DNA of 64,000 bases from Pseudomonadota bacterium (GTDB taxonomy: Bacteria > Pseudomonadota > Gammaproteobacteria > Burkholderiales > Burkholderiaceae_C): assembly GCA_018241405.1 (NCBI GenBank), contig JAFEDY010000001.1, positions 62,001 through 126,000 on the forward strand, in the 5' to 3' direction. This document shows, piece by piece, positions 43,969 to 55,059 of the stretch (its first letter is position 1; each line of letters starts with the position of its first letter). The translations under genes were made by a program, and so were the position numbers. The notes under the pieces were generated by a model. It searched no databases and was not told the DNA's origin. It was given only the letters and a program-made list of their open reading frames with translations.

Positions 43969-46797
43969 TTACAGCGTCCGGGCAACTTCCTTGATCTCAA
44001 AGAGTTCGAGCTGATCGCCCTCTTTGATATCGGTGTAGTTGCGCAGCTTGATACCGCACTCGAAGCCTTCCTTGACTTCCTTGACATCGTCCTTCAAGCG
44101 GCGCACCGATTCCACCTCGCCCGTGTAGATGACCACGTTCTCGCGCAGCAGGCGGAACCTGCAACCGCGTGTGACCTGGCCCGAGGTGATGTAGGAGCCG
44201 GCAATGGTGCCGATCTTGGTCGCCACGAACACGTTGCGGATCTCGGCCGTGCCGATGGCTTCCTCGCGCTGCTCGGGCGCCAGCATGCCGGACATGGCGG
44301 CCTTCAACTCATCGACGGCGTCGTAGATGATGTTGTAGTAGTTGAGCTGGACATCGTTGGCCTCGGCGTGCTTGCGCGCATTGGCGTCGGCACGCACGTT
44401 GAAGCCGATGATCAGCGCCTTGGAGGCAATCGCCAGGTTGACGTCGCTCTCACTGATACCACCCACGCCGGCGTACACCAGCTGCACGCGCACCTCGTCG
44501 GTGGAGAGCTTGAGCAGCGACGCCGCCAGTGCTTCTTGCGAACCCTGCACGTCGGCCTTGATGATGATGGGCAGGTTCTGTACCTCGCCCGCCTGCATTT
44601 CGGCAAAGACGTTTTCCATCTTCGCAGCCTGCTGTTTGGCCAGCTTGGTGTTGCGGAACTTGCCGGCGCGGTAGGTGGCGATTTCGCGTGCGCGGCGCTC
44701 GTCGGAGAGCACCATGAACTCGTCGCCCGCCTGCGGCACCTCGGACAGGCCCTGGATCTCGACCGGAATCGAAGGGCCGGCTTCCTTGGCGGTCTTGCCG
44801 TTTTCGTCGACCATGGCGCGCACACGGCCAAAGGTCTGGCCGGCCAGCACCACATCGCCCACCTTGAGCGTGCCCGACTGCACCAGGACGGTGGCCACGG
44901 GGCCACGGCCCTTGTCCAGCTGCGCCTCGATCACCAGGCCCTTGGCCATGGCGTCCACCGGGGACCTGAGCTCCAGGACTTCGGCCTGCAAGAGCACCTG
45001 CTCCAGCAGCTCGTCTATGCCCATACCGGTCTTGGACGACACGGCGACGAAGGGCGAATCGCCGCCATATTCCTCGGGCACCACCTGCTCGGCGACCAGC
45101 TCCTGCTTGACCTTGTCCGGATTGGCCTCGTGCTTGTCGGCCTTGGTGATGGCGACCACGATGGGCACGCCCGCAGCCTTCGCGTGCTTGATGGCCTCGC
45201 GCGTCTGCGGCATCACACCGTCGTCGGCCGCGCACACCAGGATCACGATATCGGTGGCCTGGGCGCCGCGGGCACGCATGGCCGTGAAGGCCTCATGGCC
45301 CGGGGTGTCCAGGAAGGTGATGGTGCCGCGCGGCGTATCCACATGGTAGGCCCCGATGTGCTGCGTGATGCCGCCCGCTTCGCCCGGCGCCACCTTGGCA
45401 CGGCGGATGTAGTCCAGCAGCGAGGTCTTGCCATGGTCCACGTGGCCCATGACGGTGACCACGGGAGCGCGCGGCAGGGCCTCGGCCTGCTGGCTGGAGA
45501 CTTCCTCGACCGTGAAGGCCTCGGGATCGTCCAGCGCCGCCACGACGGCCTTGTGGCCCATTTCCTCGACCACGATCATGGCCGTGTCCTGATCCAGCGG
45601 CTGGTTGATGGTGACCATCTGGCCCATCTTCATCAGCGCCTTGATCACCTCGGAGGCCTTGATGGCCATCTTGTGCGCCAGCTCGGCCACGGTGATGGTC
45701 TCGGGCACATGCACCTCGATGGCGCGGAACTCGGCCGCAGCCTGCGGCTGATGTGGCTCGTTGCGGTCGTTGCCACGGCGGCCACGCGGGCCCGAACGCC
45801 AGTTGTTGCGGCCCACGCCGCCGCTGCTGTCGCCACGGGTCTTGATTTCCTTCTTCTTGGTCGCATCGTTGGCCCAGCTGGACGACAGCTTGGCGGACTT
45901 GACCTCCTTGCCGGCACCGGGCGCGGCAGGCGCAGCGGCGCGCGCGCCGGCGCCCGTACCGGTGGCCGGCTTGTGCAGCGTGCCCTTCTTGGCGTCGGCA
46001 CCGGCAGCCGTCTTGGCGGCAGGCTTGGGTTCCTCGGGCTTCTTGGCCACGAGCACCTTCTTGGGCGCAGCCATCATGGCGCGAATGGCCTCGGCCTCGG
46101 CCAGGGCCTTGCGGCGGCGCTCGTCCAGGTCGGCGGCGCGCGCACTATCTTCAGCGGCACGAGCCTTCGATTCGGCCTCGGCCTTGGCGCGTGCCTCGGC
46201 CTGCGCCTTGGCGCGCTCCTCGGCCTCGGCGGCAGCCTCGCGCTGGGCTTCGGCGCGCTCTGCGGACTCCATGGCCCTCTTCTCGGCCTGCTGGGACGCG
46301 TAGGCAGCGGCACGCTCCTCGGCCTCGCGCTCGCGCTGCTCACGCGCTTCGCGCTCGCGACGGGTTGCGGCCAATTCTGCCTCCTGGCGGCTGATCAGCT
46401 CCGCCTGGCGACGTGCTTCTTCCTCGCGGCGGGACAGCTCAAGATCCTCGGGCGACTGCGCTGCAGACGCGGGCTCCGCCGCGCCATCGGTGCCATCCTC
46501 ACGCTTGATGAAGGTGCGTTTTTTGCGCACCTCCACCTGAATGGTGCGTGCCTTGCCCGTGGCATCGGCCTGCTTGATCTCGCTGGTGGACTTCTTGACC
46601 AGCGTGATCTTCTTGCGATCACCTCCGGCCGTGCCGTGGCTGGCCTGCAGAAAGGCCAACAACTTCTGCTTGTCCGCTTCGTTCAACAGGTCGGTGGAGG
46701 CCGTCTTGGCCACGCCAGCGGACTTGAGTTGATCCAGCAGGGTTTCGGGGGATTTCTTGAGCTCTACAGCGAACTCGGCGACAGTGTTACTCGACAT
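43969..46797 (-). CDS. infB: Translation initiation factor IF-2
   Basis: GTPase that recruits initiator tRNA and joins ribosomal subunits. The 942-residue protein has an N-terminal IF2 domain ([20 protein letters not shown]), and then a long Ala/Glu/Arg-rich helical linker (about 120-290) with many EAR repeats. A second IF2_N segment follows ([20 protein letters not shown]), then the G domain near residue 451 ([51 protein letters not shown]). Domains II-IV end [17 protein letters not shown]. It is 24 bases after nusA. Confidence 0.98.
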   Translation of the reverse strand: MSSNTVAEFAVELKKSPETLLDQLKSAGVAKTASTDLLNEADKQKLLAFLQASHGTAGGDRKKITLVKKSTSEIKQADATGKARTIQVEVRKKRTFIKREDGTDGAAEPASAAQSPEDLELSRREEEARRQAELISRQEAELAATRREREAREQREREAEERAAAYASQQAEKRAMESAERAEAQREAAAEAEERAKAQAEARAKAEAESKARAAEDSARAADLDERRRKALAEAEAIRAMMAAPKKVLVAKKPEEPKPAAKTAAGADAKKGTLHKPATGTGAGARAAAPAAPGAGKEVKSAKLSSSWANDATKKKEIKTRGDSSGGVGRNNWRSGPRGRRGNDRNEPHQPQAAAEFRAIEVHVPETITVAELAHKMAIKASEVIKALMKMGQMVTINQPLDQDTAMIVVEEMGHKAVVAALDDPEAFTVEEVSSQQAEALPRAPVVTVMGHVDHGKTSLLDYIRRAKVAPGEAGGITQHIGAYHVDTPRGTITFLDTPGHEAFTAMRARGAQATDIVILVCAADDGVMPQTREAIKHAKAAGVPIVVAITKADKHEANPDKVKQELVAEQVVPEEYGGDSPFVAVSSKTGMGIDELLEQVLLQAEVLELRSPVDAMAKGLVIEAQLDKGRGPVATVLVQSGTLKVGDVVLAGQTFGRVRAMVDENGKTAKEAGPSIPVEIQGLSEVPQAGDEFMVLSDERRAREIATYRAGKFRNTKLAKQQAAKMENVFAEMQAGEVQNLPIIIKADVQGSQEALAASLLKLSTDEVRVQLVYAGVGGISESDVNLAIASKALIIGFNVRADANARKHAEANDVQLNYYNIIYDAVDELKAAMSGMLAPEQREEAIGTAEIRNVFVATKIGTIAGSYITSGQVTRGCRFRLLRENVVIYTGEVESVRRLKDDVKEVKEGFECGIKLRNYTDIKEGDQLELFEIKEVARTL

Positions 46798-46821
46798 ATT
46801 CGGTACGTACCTCCCTGACCT

Positions 46822-48306
46822 TTACTCTTGCCCCATGAACCAGTGCTCGCGCGCCTTCATGATCAAGGCCTTCGCATCCTCGGCAGACTGCCCGGTCAGC
46901 TCGGTCAACTCATCAATGGCCAGATCGGCGAGGTCATCACGCGTGTTCACTCCCGCGTCGGCCAGTTTGGCTATCAGCTCGGGCGTCAGGCCCTCGAGGT
47001 CGCGCAGGTCCTGGGACACACCACCCATGCTTTCTTCGCGGGCGATTTCCATGGTCAGAAGCGCATCCTTGGCACGTGCGCGCAGCTCGCCCACCGTATC
47101 CTCGTCGAAGCTCTCGATCTCCAGCATCTCCTGCAGCGGCACATAGGCCACCTCCTCCAGACTCCCGAAGCCCTCGGCGATCAGGATGTCTGCGATCTCC
47201 TCGTCCACGTCGAGTTTTTCCATGAACAGCCGGCGCGCCGCGTCAGACTCGTCGGCCTGCTTCTGCGCGGACTCGGCGGCGTCCATGATGTTGATCTTCC
47301 AGCCCGTGAGGTCGGACGCCAGGCGCACGTTCTGCCCGCCGCGGCCAATGGCGATAGCCAGGTTCTCCTCATCCACCACCACGTCCATGGCGTGCTTTTC
47401 TTCATCGACCACGATGGAGCTCACGTTGGCCGGCGCCAGCGCACCGATCACAAACTGCGCCGGGTCTTCGGACCACAGCACGATGTCCACGCGCTCGCCA
47501 GCAAGCTCGTTGGTCACGGCATTGACGCGCGTGCCGCGCACGCCGACACAGGTACCGATCGGATCCACGCGCTTGTCGTGGCTGAGCACGGCAATCTTGG
47601 CGCGGCTGCCGGGGTCGCGCGCACAGCTCTTGATCTCCAACAGGCCCTGTTCGATCTCGGGGACCTCGTTGCGAAACAGCTCGATCATGAACTCCGGCGC
47701 CGAGCGCGAGAGGATGATGGGCGCACCGCGCAACGTCAGGTCCACCTCCATGATGATGGCCCGCACGCGGTCGCCGCTGCGCAGGTTTTCCTTGGGGATC
47801 ATCTCGCCGCGGCGCAGGCGGCCTTCCACCCGGCCGGACTCGACGATGAGGTCGCCCTTGTCCATGCGCTTGACGGTGCCGGTGAAGATCTTCTCGCCGC
47901 GGCTCATGAAGTCGCTCAGCAGCATCTCGCGCTCGGCGTCGCGGATCTTCTGCAGGATGACCTGCTTGGCCGCCATGGCGCCGATGCGGCCAATGGGCAC
48001 GGACTCCACCGACTCCTCGATGTACTCGCCGACCTCGATGTCGGGCACGCGCTCACGCGCATCCATGAGCAGCTCCTCGGCGTCGGGATTCTGCAGCCCG
48101 GCGTCGTCGGGCACCACCAACCAGCGGCGGAAGGTTTCGTACTCGCCGCTGTCACGGTCGATGGACACGCGCAGCTCCACCTCGCCCTGGTACAGCTTCT
48201 TCGTGGCCTGGGCCAGCGCCGACTCCACGGCACCCAAGACCACATCGCGCTCGACGTTCTTTTCGCGCGAAATAGCCTCGACCAACATCAACAATTCGCG
48301 ATTCAT
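46822..48306 (-). CDS. nusA: Transcription termination/antitermination factor NusA
   Basis: Binds RNA polymerase and RNA to modulate pausing, termination and antitermination. The 494-residue protein has the N-terminal RNAP-binding domain ([20 protein letters not shown]), the S1 domain ([20 protein letters not shown]) and two KH domains ([40 protein letters not shown]). Two C-terminal acidic repeats follow ([40 protein letters not shown]). Same length as E. coli NusA. It follows rimP by 67 bases. Confidence 0.98.
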   Translation of the reverse strand: MNRELLMLVEAISREKNVERDVVLGAVESALAQATKKLYQGEVELRVSIDRDSGEYETFRRWLVVPDDAGLQNPDAEELLMDARERVPDIEVGEYIEESVESVPIGRIGAMAAKQVILQKIRDAEREMLLSDFMSRGEKIFTGTVKRMDKGDLIVESGRVEGRLRRGEMIPKENLRSGDRVRAIIMEVDLTLRGAPIILSRSAPEFMIELFRNEVPEIEQGLLEIKSCARDPGSRAKIAVLSHDKRVDPIGTCVGVRGTRVNAVTNELAGERVDIVLWSEDPAQFVIGALAPANVSSIVVDEEKHAMDVVVDEENLAIAIGRGGQNVRLASDLTGWKINIMDAAESAQKQADESDAARRLFMEKLDVDEEIADILIAEGFGSLEEVAYVPLQEMLEIESFDEDTVGELRARAKDALLTMEIAREESMGGVSQDLRDLEGLTPELIAKLADAGVNTRDDLADLAIDELTELTGQSAEDAKALIMKAREHWFMGQE

Positions 48307-48373
48307 GCGACGACTCTCCTGTTTCTCAATCCCTGGCGGGCCGGCCTGTAAGGGCGGCCAGCGCTATCAAATT

Positions 48374-48964
48374 TCAGTCTGCCGAGGCGGGCTTGGCACC
48401 CCGCCCCTTGAAGTCCACGATGGGCGCAAGCCGCGCCTCGCGCAACTCGTCCAGCGTAAAAGCCAATGCCTGCAACGGCGCCGGCACACGCTTCTTGCTC
48501 ACGCGCTGACCCGGCTTGATCGGCGGCGCATCGCTCCAGACGATCTGCCAGCCACCAGAGGCCAAGCGTTCGAGCGTGCCTCGGAACTTCTTGCGGTTGG
48601 CGGCCACCTGCCCACCGGCGGCGGCGCCCATGGGCTCCTTCAGGGTGATGTCGATCACCTCGCCCTCGAAGCGCGTGAAGTCCTGCTCATTGCGCAGCAG
48701 CCGATCTATGCCCGGCGAGGACACCTCCAGGCGCTTGTAGTCCACCGCATCGACCTCGAGGGCAAACTGCAGCTGGCGGGTGACCTTCTCGCAGTCCTCA
48801 ACGGTGATGAACTGCTCGGCGACAGGCGCTGCCTCTGCGGCGGCCGGCGGCGCCCACACCAGGTCAATGGTGATGCGCAGCAAGCCCCCTGCGGAGCGCT
48901 CGATCTCCACCAGGTCATAGCCCAAGCCGGCCACGGTTTGTTCAACGATTTGCTGCAATGCCAC
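48374..48964 (-). CDS. rimP: Ribosome maturation factor RimP
   Basis: Binds early 30S intermediates and supports S5/S12 assembly. The 196-residue protein begins V-ALQQIVEQTVAGLGYDLVE with a GTG start (complement of 48962-48964). Motifs: GLLRITIDLVW, FITVEDCEKVTRQLQFALEV, YKRLEVSSPGIDRLLRNEQD, FTRFEGEVIDITLKEPMG. The frame is open upstream but not homologous. Compared with usual RimP (about 150 residues) it has a longer C-terminal tail and internal insertions. First gene of the nusA operon, behind a promoter/terminator leader. Confidence 0.92.
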   Translation of the reverse strand: MALQQIVEQTVAGLGYDLVEIERSAGGLLRITIDLVWAPPAAAEAAPVAEQFITVEDCEKVTRQLQFALEVDAVDYKRLEVSSPGIDRLLRNEQDFTRFEGEVIDITLKEPMGAAAGGQVAANRKKFRGTLERLASGGWQIVWSDAPPIKPGQRVSKKRVPAPLQALAFTLDELREARLAPIVDFKGRGAKPASAD

Positions 48965-49048
48965 AGGTGTGCGCTCTGTCCAATTCCGATTGAATGCCCC
49001 GCCAGCCGCGAAACCGCGCGCCGGGCAAAGGCCAAAAAGCAAACGGCC

Positions 49049-49081
49049 AAAAAAAACGGGCGGTGAGTACCCGCCCGTTTT
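49049..49081 (-). terminator. Strong intrinsic terminator in the rimP leader
   Basis: On the minus strand AAAACGGGCGG-GTACTCA-CCGCCCGTTTT forms an 11-bp perfect stem with a 7-base loop, followed by a run of eight T. It is about 85 bases before rimP and only about 10 bases past the start point predicted from the promoter at 49097-49126. It may end transcripts from the thioredoxin-like gene, act as an attenuator, or both. Confidence 0.85.
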
Positions 49082-49096
49082 GGTCGTGAAGCTAGT

Positions 49097-49126
49097 ATTG
49101 TATCCGTTAAACCATCGCTATGCAAA
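49097..49126 (-). promoter_or_regulatory. Sigma70 promoter candidate just upstream of the leader terminator
   Basis: Minus strand: TTTGCA (complement of 49121-49126), 18 bases, TACAAT (complement of 49097-49102). The predicted start is near 49090, so the terminator hairpin would begin about nine bases into the transcript. It is the most consensus-like promoter seen before rimP-nusA-infB. Confidence 0.55.
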
Positions 49127-49158
49127 GATCAACGGCACGCATCTTGCATTGCGCTTGG

Positions 49159-49530
49159 TCACCTGCTCGCGGCAATGCGCTGAAAGAGCGCCTGGGCCTG
49201 CGTATCGGCCGCTGGGGTGCGGGAATCGCCCTGCATGGCCTGCAGCATGCGGCCCAGTACCTGCGCCTGCGGCAGCACCGGCCCTAGAAATCTGGCCACT
49301 TGGCCGTCCGCTATGAGGATCGTGGGGAAGGTTTCCACATCGACGTCGCCGACGGCCTCCTCCTCGTCCTCCACGTCCACCCATTCAAACCGCACCTGCG
49401 GCCAGGCGCGCGCCAGCTCCTCAAACACGCCTTGGTATTCGCGGCAGGTGCCGCACCATTGGGCGCAAAGGCACACCACCCACCACGCCGGTGTCTCGGA
49501 AGATGGCAGCGCCGAGCTTCCCATGCCCAT
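49159..49530 (-). CDS. Thioredoxin-like protein
   Basis: A 123-residue cytoplasmic thioredoxin-fold protein with the active site WWVVCLCAQWCGTCREYQGV (WCGTC), then RFEWVDVEDEEEAVGDVDVE and the cis-Pro loop ETFPTILIADGQVARFLGP. An additional CLC just before the active site gives four cysteines in a short stretch, which is unusual. MGMGSS at 49530 is the probable start. It follows the cytochrome genes on the same strand with a 25-base gap, so a role in electron-transfer or redox maintenance is possible but unproven. Confidence 0.9.
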   Translation of the reverse strand: MGMGSSALPSSETPAWWVVCLCAQWCGTCREYQGVFEELARAWPQVRFEWVDVEDEEEAVGDVDVETFPTILIADGQVARFLGPVLPQAQVLGRMLQAMQGDSRTPAADTQAQALFQRIAASR

Positions 49531-49555
49531 GCAGATCAATCCTTTATTCCGGTAG

Positions 49556-50833
49556 TCAAGAGCCGCGCCGCTCGCGGGCACGGAAGACGTCTATCGTATC
49601 GACCTTTGCGGCCTCATTGCCCCAGGCATTGCGGACATAGGATAGGACGTTGGCGATTTCCTCATCGTGCAGGCTCTGCATGAAGGGCGGCATGCCATAG
49701 GGTCGCGGGTTGCCCGCCGTCGCCGGCGCATAGCCCCCTTGCAGCACCACCTGCACCAGGTTGGTGGTATCGGCCATCAGCACGGCGCGATTGCCTGCCA
49801 GGGCCGGGAAGGCTCCTTGGTGCCCCTCCCCCCGCTCACCATGGCATTGGGCGCATTGCTGTTTGTAGAGCCCCTGCCCCTTCTCCATCACCGTGGCAGA
49901 CGGCTTGGCAGCGGGCGGCGCGGGATTGTCCTGCTGCGGCAGGCTGCGCAAGTAGACGGCCATGGCGCGCAGATCGGCATCGTCCAGGTGCTGCAGGCTT
50001 CGGAACACGACCTCGGCCATGGGTCCCGATACCGTGGCCTGGGGCGATACGCCGGTCTTGAGCAGCGCGACCACATCATCCTGGGACCAGGCATTCACCG
50101 CAGCCTCGCGCGGCGATGTGAGCGCCGGCGCATACCAGTTCTGCACGGGAATCAGGCCACCGCGCAGCGCAGCGCCCGCAATCGGCGCGCCCAGGGCGTT
50201 GCGCGGCGTATGGCAGGCGGCGCAATGCCCCAGGCCCCGCACCAGGTAGGCGCCGCGGTTCCATTCGGCCGGCTGCGCCGGCAGCACGCCGGGCCGGAAG
50301 TACAGGGCGCGCCATACCGCAAGGGCCGCCTGCGTATTGAACGGAAAGCGCAGCGCATGCGACCGGTTGGGCTGGTCCACGGGCGCCAGGCTGCGCAGGT
50401 AGGCGTAGATGGCGTCCGAGTCGGCGCGCGTGACATGGGTATAGCTGGTGTACGGGAACGCGGGAACGAGCAGCCGCCCATCGCGCGCACGGCCATTGTG
50501 CAGGGCGCGCCAGAATTCGCCCGGCGTCCAAAGGCCCAGGCCCGTGGCCTCATGGGGAGTGATATTGGTCGCATAGACCACGCCGAACGGCGTGTCGATC
50601 GGTCGGCCGCCGGCGAATGGCTCGCCGCCCTGGCGCGTATGGCAGGAGACGCAGTTGCCCGCCCTGGCCAGGTAGGCGCCGCGGGCTATCAATTCAGTAG
50701 TCTCTGGCACCCTCTCGTTGGCCGGCAGCGGCGCCTCATCGAGCCGGTTCAGCGCCGCTACGCCACCGGCAATGGCCACCAGCAGCAGCACGCAGCCCAC
50801 GACCCAGCCAAACAGGACACGAGGAGGCTTCAT
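49556..50833 (-). CDS. Membrane-anchored tri-haem cytochrome c
   Basis: A 425-residue c-type cytochrome with an N-terminal membrane anchor/signal (about 5-28, VLFGWVVGCVLLLVAIAGGV) and three CxxCH haem sites: CVSCH (about residue 62), CAACH (about 208) and CAQCH (about 337). The arrangement is that of the cytochrome subunit of membrane-bound alcohol/aldehyde/gluconate dehydrogenases, but no dehydrogenase subunit is adjacent. MKPPRV at 50833 overlaps the upstream cytochrome gene's stop (ATGA). It probably passes electrons to a terminal oxidase; the donor is unknown. Confidence 0.92.
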   Translation of the reverse strand: MKPPRVLFGWVVGCVLLLVAIAGGVAALNRLDEAPLPANERVPETTELIARGAYLARAGNCVSCHTRQGGEPFAGGRPIDTPFGVVYATNITPHEATGLGLWTPGEFWRALHNGRARDGRLLVPAFPYTSYTHVTRADSDAIYAYLRSLAPVDQPNRSHALRFPFNTQAALAVWRALYFRPGVLPAQPAEWNRGAYLVRGLGHCAACHTPRNALGAPIAGAALRGGLIPVQNWYAPALTSPREAAVNAWSQDDVVALLKTGVSPQATVSGPMAEVVFRSLQHLDDADLRAMAVYLRSLPQQDNPAPPAAKPSATVMEKGQGLYKQQCAQCHGERGEGHQGAFPALAGNRAVLMADTTNLVQVVLQGGYAPATAGNPRPYGMPPFMQSLHDEEIANVLSYVRNAWGNEAAKVDTIDVFRARERRGS

Positions 50834-51564
50834 CGCCCCACACCCCCACTGGCCGCTGCGTGCGGCATGCGCACACCGCCACATGGCATGGGCGGCTCGC
50901 CCTTGAACGCGCTGGCCGGCTTGCCCTGGCCCGGAACGGGCTGGGCCGAGAGCCAAGCCGCGATGGCGCCGACATCTTCCACGCTCAAGCGGTGCGCGAT
51001 CCGCGCCATGCAGTCTGGCGCCTGCGCACGGCGCTGGCCGGTCTGCCACGCGCCCAGCTGGCTGCTGACATAGTCCCGCGACAAGCCCAACAGGCCGGGG
51101 ACCGAGGGCGCAACTCCGGTCATGGCGTCGCCATGGCATTGGCTGCAGGCGGGAATCTTGCGGCCTTCGTCGCCCTGGCGTACCAGCTGCCGACCGCGCT
51201 CAAGCCGTGCCGGCGCTGCGGGCGCGGGCTCAGGGGGCGCATAGGGCAGCTCCAGCGCGGCGAAATACCCGGCGATCTCGTGCAGATAGTCGTCTGTCAG
51301 ATAGTCCAGGAGATGCGCCATGGGGGGGTAGCTGCGGCGCCCGTCGCGGAAATTCAGCAACTGGTTGTACAGATAGCCCGCCGGCTTGCCGGCAATGCGC
51401 GGAAAGTAGGCACCGGGGGTCGCCCGCCCTTCCTTGCCATGGCAGGCCGTGCAGGCCAGCACGCGAAGCCGCATGTCGTCCACGGCAGGATCAGCCTGCG
51501 CCGCAGACCCTATGAGGCCCACGCACAGCACCAGCGCGACGCGCACCCAGCGCATCATGCGCAC
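50830..51564 (-). CDS. Periplasmic di-haem cytochrome c
   Basis: A 244-residue exported c4-like cytochrome: signal peptide MRMMRWVRVALVLCVGLIGS with cleavage near AQA-DPA, haem sites CTACH (about 38) and CSQCH (about 139), and the repeated PRIAGKPAGYLYNQLLNFRD/PGLLGLSRDYVSSQLGAW motifs of cytochrome c4 (methionine-ligand domains). Gly/Pro-rich C-terminal end. It forms a two-gene unit with the tri-haem cytochrome downstream (ATGA overlap). Confidence 0.92.
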   Translation of the reverse strand: MRMMRWVRVALVLCVGLIGSAAQADPAVDDMRLRVLACTACHGKEGRATPGAYFPRIAGKPAGYLYNQLLNFRDGRRSYPPMAHLLDYLTDDYLHEIAGYFAALELPYAPPEPAPAAPARLERGRQLVRQGDEGRKIPACSQCHGDAMTGVAPSVPGLLGLSRDYVSSQLGAWQTGQRRAQAPDCMARIAHRLSVEDVGAIAAWLSAQPVPGQGKPASAFKGEPPMPCGGVRMPHAAASGGVGR

Positions 51565-52320
51565 TCACCCACGCCCGGCGAACGGCATCTTCGTGGCCAT
51601 GACGGTGTGGAACATGACGTTGGCCGTGAGCGGCAGGCTGGCCATGTACAGCACCGACTGCCCGACGATGTCCACGTCCATCAGCGGCTCGGCAGCGATC
51701 TGGCCATTGGCCTGTTGCACGCCCTGCGTCATGCGCTGCGCGAGCTCGGTCTGCGCGTTGCCGACGTCGATCTGCCCCACGGCAATGTCGTACCTGCGAC
51801 CGTCAAGCGATGCCGTCTTCGTCATGCCCATGACCGCATGCTTGGTGGCCGTGTAGGCAATGGAATTGGGGCGCGGCGTATGGGCCGAGATGGAACCGTT
51901 GTTGATGATGCGGCCGCCGCGCGGCGACTGCGCCTTCATGACCCGAAAGGCATTCTGTATGCAATAGAACATGCCATTGAGGTTGATGTCCACCACCGAC
52001 GTCCACTGCTGCACCGTCAGGTCTTCGAGCGGTATCGCGGGCGCACCCACGCCGGCGTTGTTGAACAGCAGATCCACACGCCCAAACTGCTGCAGCGTGC
52101 GGTCGAACAGCTGGCGCACAGCCTCGGGGTCGGCCACGTCGGTCGGCACGGCCAGCGCCCGCGCTCCTGCCTGGGCCTGCTGTGCCACATCCAGCAAGGG
52201 CTGCTCGCGCCGGCCCGCCAGGGCCACGCTCCAGCCGTCGCGCAGCAGGGCCAGGGCGGCCGCTTTGCCGATGCCCGATCCGGCACCCGTAACGATGGCG
52301 ATCTTCGAGCTGTCTTTCAT
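51565..52320 (-). CDS. SDR-family oxidoreductase
   Basis: A 251-residue classical [23 protein letters not shown] (TGxxxGIG), [18 protein letters not shown] (NNAG), [20 protein letters not shown] and [10 protein letters not shown] giving the Ser-Tyr-Lys triad. The C-terminus ([23 protein letters not shown]) is that of a subgroup often annotated as 3-ketoacyl reductase-like; the true substrate is not evident. Start MKDSSK at 52320. The stop abuts the cytochrome start (51564/51565), suggesting co-transcription. Confidence 0.9.
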   Translation of the reverse strand: MKDSSKIAIVTGAGSGIGKAAALALLRDGWSVALAGRREQPLLDVAQQAQAGARALAVPTDVADPEAVRQLFDRTLQQFGRVDLLFNNAGVGAPAIPLEDLTVQQWTSVVDINLNGMFYCIQNAFRVMKAQSPRGGRIINNGSISAHTPRPNSIAYTATKHAVMGMTKTASLDGRRYDIAVGQIDVGNAQTELAQRMTQGVQQANGQIAAEPLMDVDIVGQSVLYMASLPLTANVMFHTVMATKMPFAGRG

Positions 52321-52342
52321 AGTCCAATCCCTTCGTTGCAAC

Positions 52343-54640
52343 TCAACCGCGCGATTTGCGGCCCTTGTGTCCGCCCTTGCCGTTGCCCGTCTTCTTGCCC
52401 GCGGCCGGCTTGCCCTGGGCCTTGTCCTTGCCGCGACGCAAGGCTGTCGCCCTGTCGAACTCGCGCCCGTCGGCCATCCGCTGCTCACGTGCCTTTTCGT
52501 GCGGCAGCGGCTTGCCCGGCTCTCGCGCCTTCGCCAATCTGCCTGGCACCACCTCGCCGGCCTCATCGACCAGACGGAAATCAATCTTGCGACCATCCAG
52601 GTCCACGCGGCTGACCTGCACACGCACGCGCGCACCTATGCCATAGCGTATGCCGGTGCGCTCGCCGCGCAGCTCCTGGCGCGCCTCGTCGAACTTGAAG
52701 TACTCGCCGCCCAGTTCGGTGATGTGCACCAGGCCCTCGACATACAGCGCGTCCAGCGTCACGAAGATGCCGAAACTGGTCACGGCACTGACCATGCCGC
52801 TGTATTCCTCGCCCAAGTGCTCGCGCATGTACTGGCACTTGAGCCAGGCCTCCACGTCGCGGCTGGCCTCGTCGGCGCGCCGCTCGTTGGCGCTGCAGTG
52901 CAGCCCGGCGGCCTCCCAGGCCTGGGTTTCGCGCACGCTGGCCGTCCCCGCGCGCCCCGGCTTGATGGCCGGCTCGGCAACCCTGGATGCCAGGCGCTTG
53001 GCGAGCTTGAACTGCGCCTCGCCCGGGGTGGGCAGGGCTGGCAACATGTACTTGGTGCCAGTCAGGATGGACTTGATGACGCGGTGCACCAGCAGGTCCG
53101 GATAGCGCCGGATGGGGCTGGTGAAATGCGTATAGGCTTCGAACGCCAAGCCGAAATGGCCGCTGTTGATGGGCGTGTAGATGGCCTGCTGCATGGAGCG
53201 CAGCAGCATGGTGTGGATCTGCTGCGCGTCGGGCCGGTCCTTGGTGGCCTCGGCAATGGCCTGGAAGTCTTGCGGCTGCGGCTCGTCGCCAATGGTCATA
53301 CCCACGCCCATGGCCTTCAGGTAGGAGCGCAGAATCTCCTGCTTCTCCGGCGTGGGCCCCTCGTGCACGCGGTACAGCGCGGGACGGCCCGCCTGTTCTA
53401 TGAAGTCGGCGCTGCAGACGTTGGCCGCCAGCATGGCTTCTTCGATCAAGCGGTGGGCCTCGGTGCGCACGCGCGGCACAATTTTGTCGATGCGGCCGTT
53501 GTCGTCGCAAACGATCTGCGTCTCGGTGGTCTCGAAGTCCACGGCGCCGCGCGCCTGCCGCGCAGCCAGCAGTGCACGGTAGACATCGTGCAGGTTCAGC
53601 AGGTCCTGCACGCGCTCCTGGTACTTCACGGCCTCCGGTCCACGCGTATTCGCCAGCACGGCAGCCACCTCGTTGTAGGTGAAGCGCGCGTGGCTCAGCA
53701 TCACGGCGGGGTAGAACTGGTAGGCCTGGACCTCGCCCTTGGCCGTGACCAGCATGTCGCACACCATGCACAGGCGCTCGACATGCGGATTGAGCGAACA
53801 CAGGCCGTTGGAGAGCTTCTCCGGCAGCATGGGTATGACGCGCCGCGGGAAGTAGACGCTGGTGGCGCGGTCATAGGCATCCACGTCGATGGCGTTGCCC
53901 GTCTCCACGTAGTGGCTGACATCGGCAATCGCCACCAGCAGGCGCCAGCCCTTGGTGCGGCCGATCTTCGCGGGCTCGCAGTACACGGCATCGTCGAAGT
54001 CGCGCGCATCGTCGCCGTCGATGGTGACGAGCGGAATGTCCGTGAGGTCCACGCGGCGGCGCTTGTCCTGCGCGCGCACCTTGTCCGGCAGCGCCTTGGC
54101 CAGCGCCAGACAGTCCTCGGAAAACTCATGCGGCACGCCGTACTTGCGCACCGCGATCTCGACCTCCATGCCCGGGTCGTCCACCTCGCCGAGCACCTCA
54201 ACCACACGCCCCACGGGCTGGCCGAACAGCGCCGGCGGCTCCGTCAGCTCCACCACCACCACCTGCCCCGTCGCCGCCGCACCCGTGGCGCCCTTGGGGA
54301 TCAGCACGTCCTGCCCGTAGCGCTTGTCTTCGGGCGCGACCAGCCACACGCCGCTTTCCTGCAGCAGCCGGCCGATGATGGGCTGGGGCGGACGCTCGAC
54401 GATCTCGACCACGCGCCCTTCGGGCCTGCCGCGCCGGTCCTGACGCACGATGCGCACCCGCACGCGATCCTTGTGCAACACCGCACGCATTTCGTTGGGG
54501 GGGATGAAGATATCAGGCTCGCCATCATCGCGGATGACGAACCCATGGCCGTCGCGGTGGCCCTGCACCGTACCCTCGATTTCGTCCGAAGAAGAAATTT
54601 GCGCCGTTGAAGCGCCGGCGTATTTTTTTTTGCTATACAA
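52343..54640 (-). CDS. rnr: Ribonuclease R
   Basis: Processive 3'-5' exoribonuclease that degrades structured RNA and works with SmpB-tmRNA. Motifs: [20 protein letters not shown] (cold-shock domain), [20 protein letters not shown] (RNB active-site Asp residues), [20 protein letters not shown], an S1 domain ([20 protein letters not shown]), and a basic Gly/Lys/Arg-rich tail. No ATG lies between the tRNA-Leu gene and the homologous region. The best start is TTG at 54640 with AGGAAAG seven bases before it, giving 765 residues. The next codons contain nine A in a row. An open frame runs on through the antisense of the tRNA but cannot be coding. Confidence 0.93.
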   Translation of the reverse strand: MYSKKKYAGASTAQISSSDEIEGTVQGHRDGHGFVIRDDGEPDIFIPPNEMRAVLHKDRVRVRIVRQDRRGRPEGRVVEIVERPPQPIIGRLLQESGVWLVAPEDKRYGQDVLIPKGATGAAATGQVVVVELTEPPALFGQPVGRVVEVLGEVDDPGMEVEIAVRKYGVPHEFSEDCLALAKALPDKVRAQDKRRRVDLTDIPLVTIDGDDARDFDDAVYCEPAKIGRTKGWRLLVAIADVSHYVETGNAIDVDAYDRATSVYFPRRVIPMLPEKLSNGLCSLNPHVERLCMVCDMLVTAKGEVQAYQFYPAVMLSHARFTYNEVAAVLANTRGPEAVKYQERVQDLLNLHDVYRALLAARQARGAVDFETTETQIVCDDNGRIDKIVPRVRTEAHRLIEEAMLAANVCSADFIEQAGRPALYRVHEGPTPEKQEILRSYLKAMGVGMTIGDEPQPQDFQAIAEATKDRPDAQQIHTMLLRSMQQAIYTPINSGHFGLAFEAYTHFTSPIRRYPDLLVHRVIKSILTGTKYMLPALPTPGEAQFKLAKRLASRVAEPAIKPGRAGTASVRETQAWEAAGLHCSANERRADEASRDVEAWLKCQYMREHLGEEYSGMVSAVTSFGIFVTLDALYVEGLVHITELGGEYFKFDEARQELRGERTGIRYGIGARVRVQVSRVDLDGRKIDFRLVDEAGEVVPGRLAKAREPGKPLPHEKAREQRMADGREFDRATALRRGKDKAQGKPAAGKKTGNGKGGHKGRKSRG

Positions 54641-54659
54641 TCTAAGTCTTTCCTGAGAT

Positions 54660-54744
<85 letters not shown>

Positions 54745-54778
54745 AGTTTAACGAGAACCCGCAAGGGTTTCCGCAATC

Positions 54779-54808
54779 AAGGCCGCTTTTCACAAGGCGG
54801 CCTTTTTT
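54779..54808 (+). terminator. Intrinsic terminator of tRNA-Leu
   Basis: AAGGCCGC (54779-54786), a 10-base loop, and GCGGCCTT (54797-54804) running into TTTTTT. It stands 35 bases behind the tRNA CCA. Confidence 0.9.
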
Positions 54809-55059
54809 GTTTTCGGCTCAGGTAGCGCTGCCTTCAAGACCCGGTGGCCAGGGCCGGCAGCAATGCAGGTGCGGCGACGCTTCCGGGGCGTGCAGACGAT
54901 GGTTCTGAACCCGCTCAGGCAGATTGCAGCAGCAGGTGAGAGCAGCGAAGCGGGACCCTGCGTCCGCGCGTCAACTCCTCGACTCCGCCAAACACACAGG
55001 GCGTGCTTGAGCCCATTTGCGTGCTCGATGAACGGCTCCGTCAGATCCGTGGGTACGGC
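54809..55059. other. No recognisable gene
   Basis: About 250 bases between the tRNA terminator and the hutG stop. Short frames exist on both strands but none shows a ribosome site, family motif or usual codon pattern that I can support. No repeats or inverted structures of note were seen. Confidence 0.6.

Noticed and set aside
43813..46818. A 1001-codon plus-strand open frame opposite infB.
   Set aside because: It lies wholly antisense to infB and rbfA, both unmistakable, and its translation is repetitive and unlike any protein.
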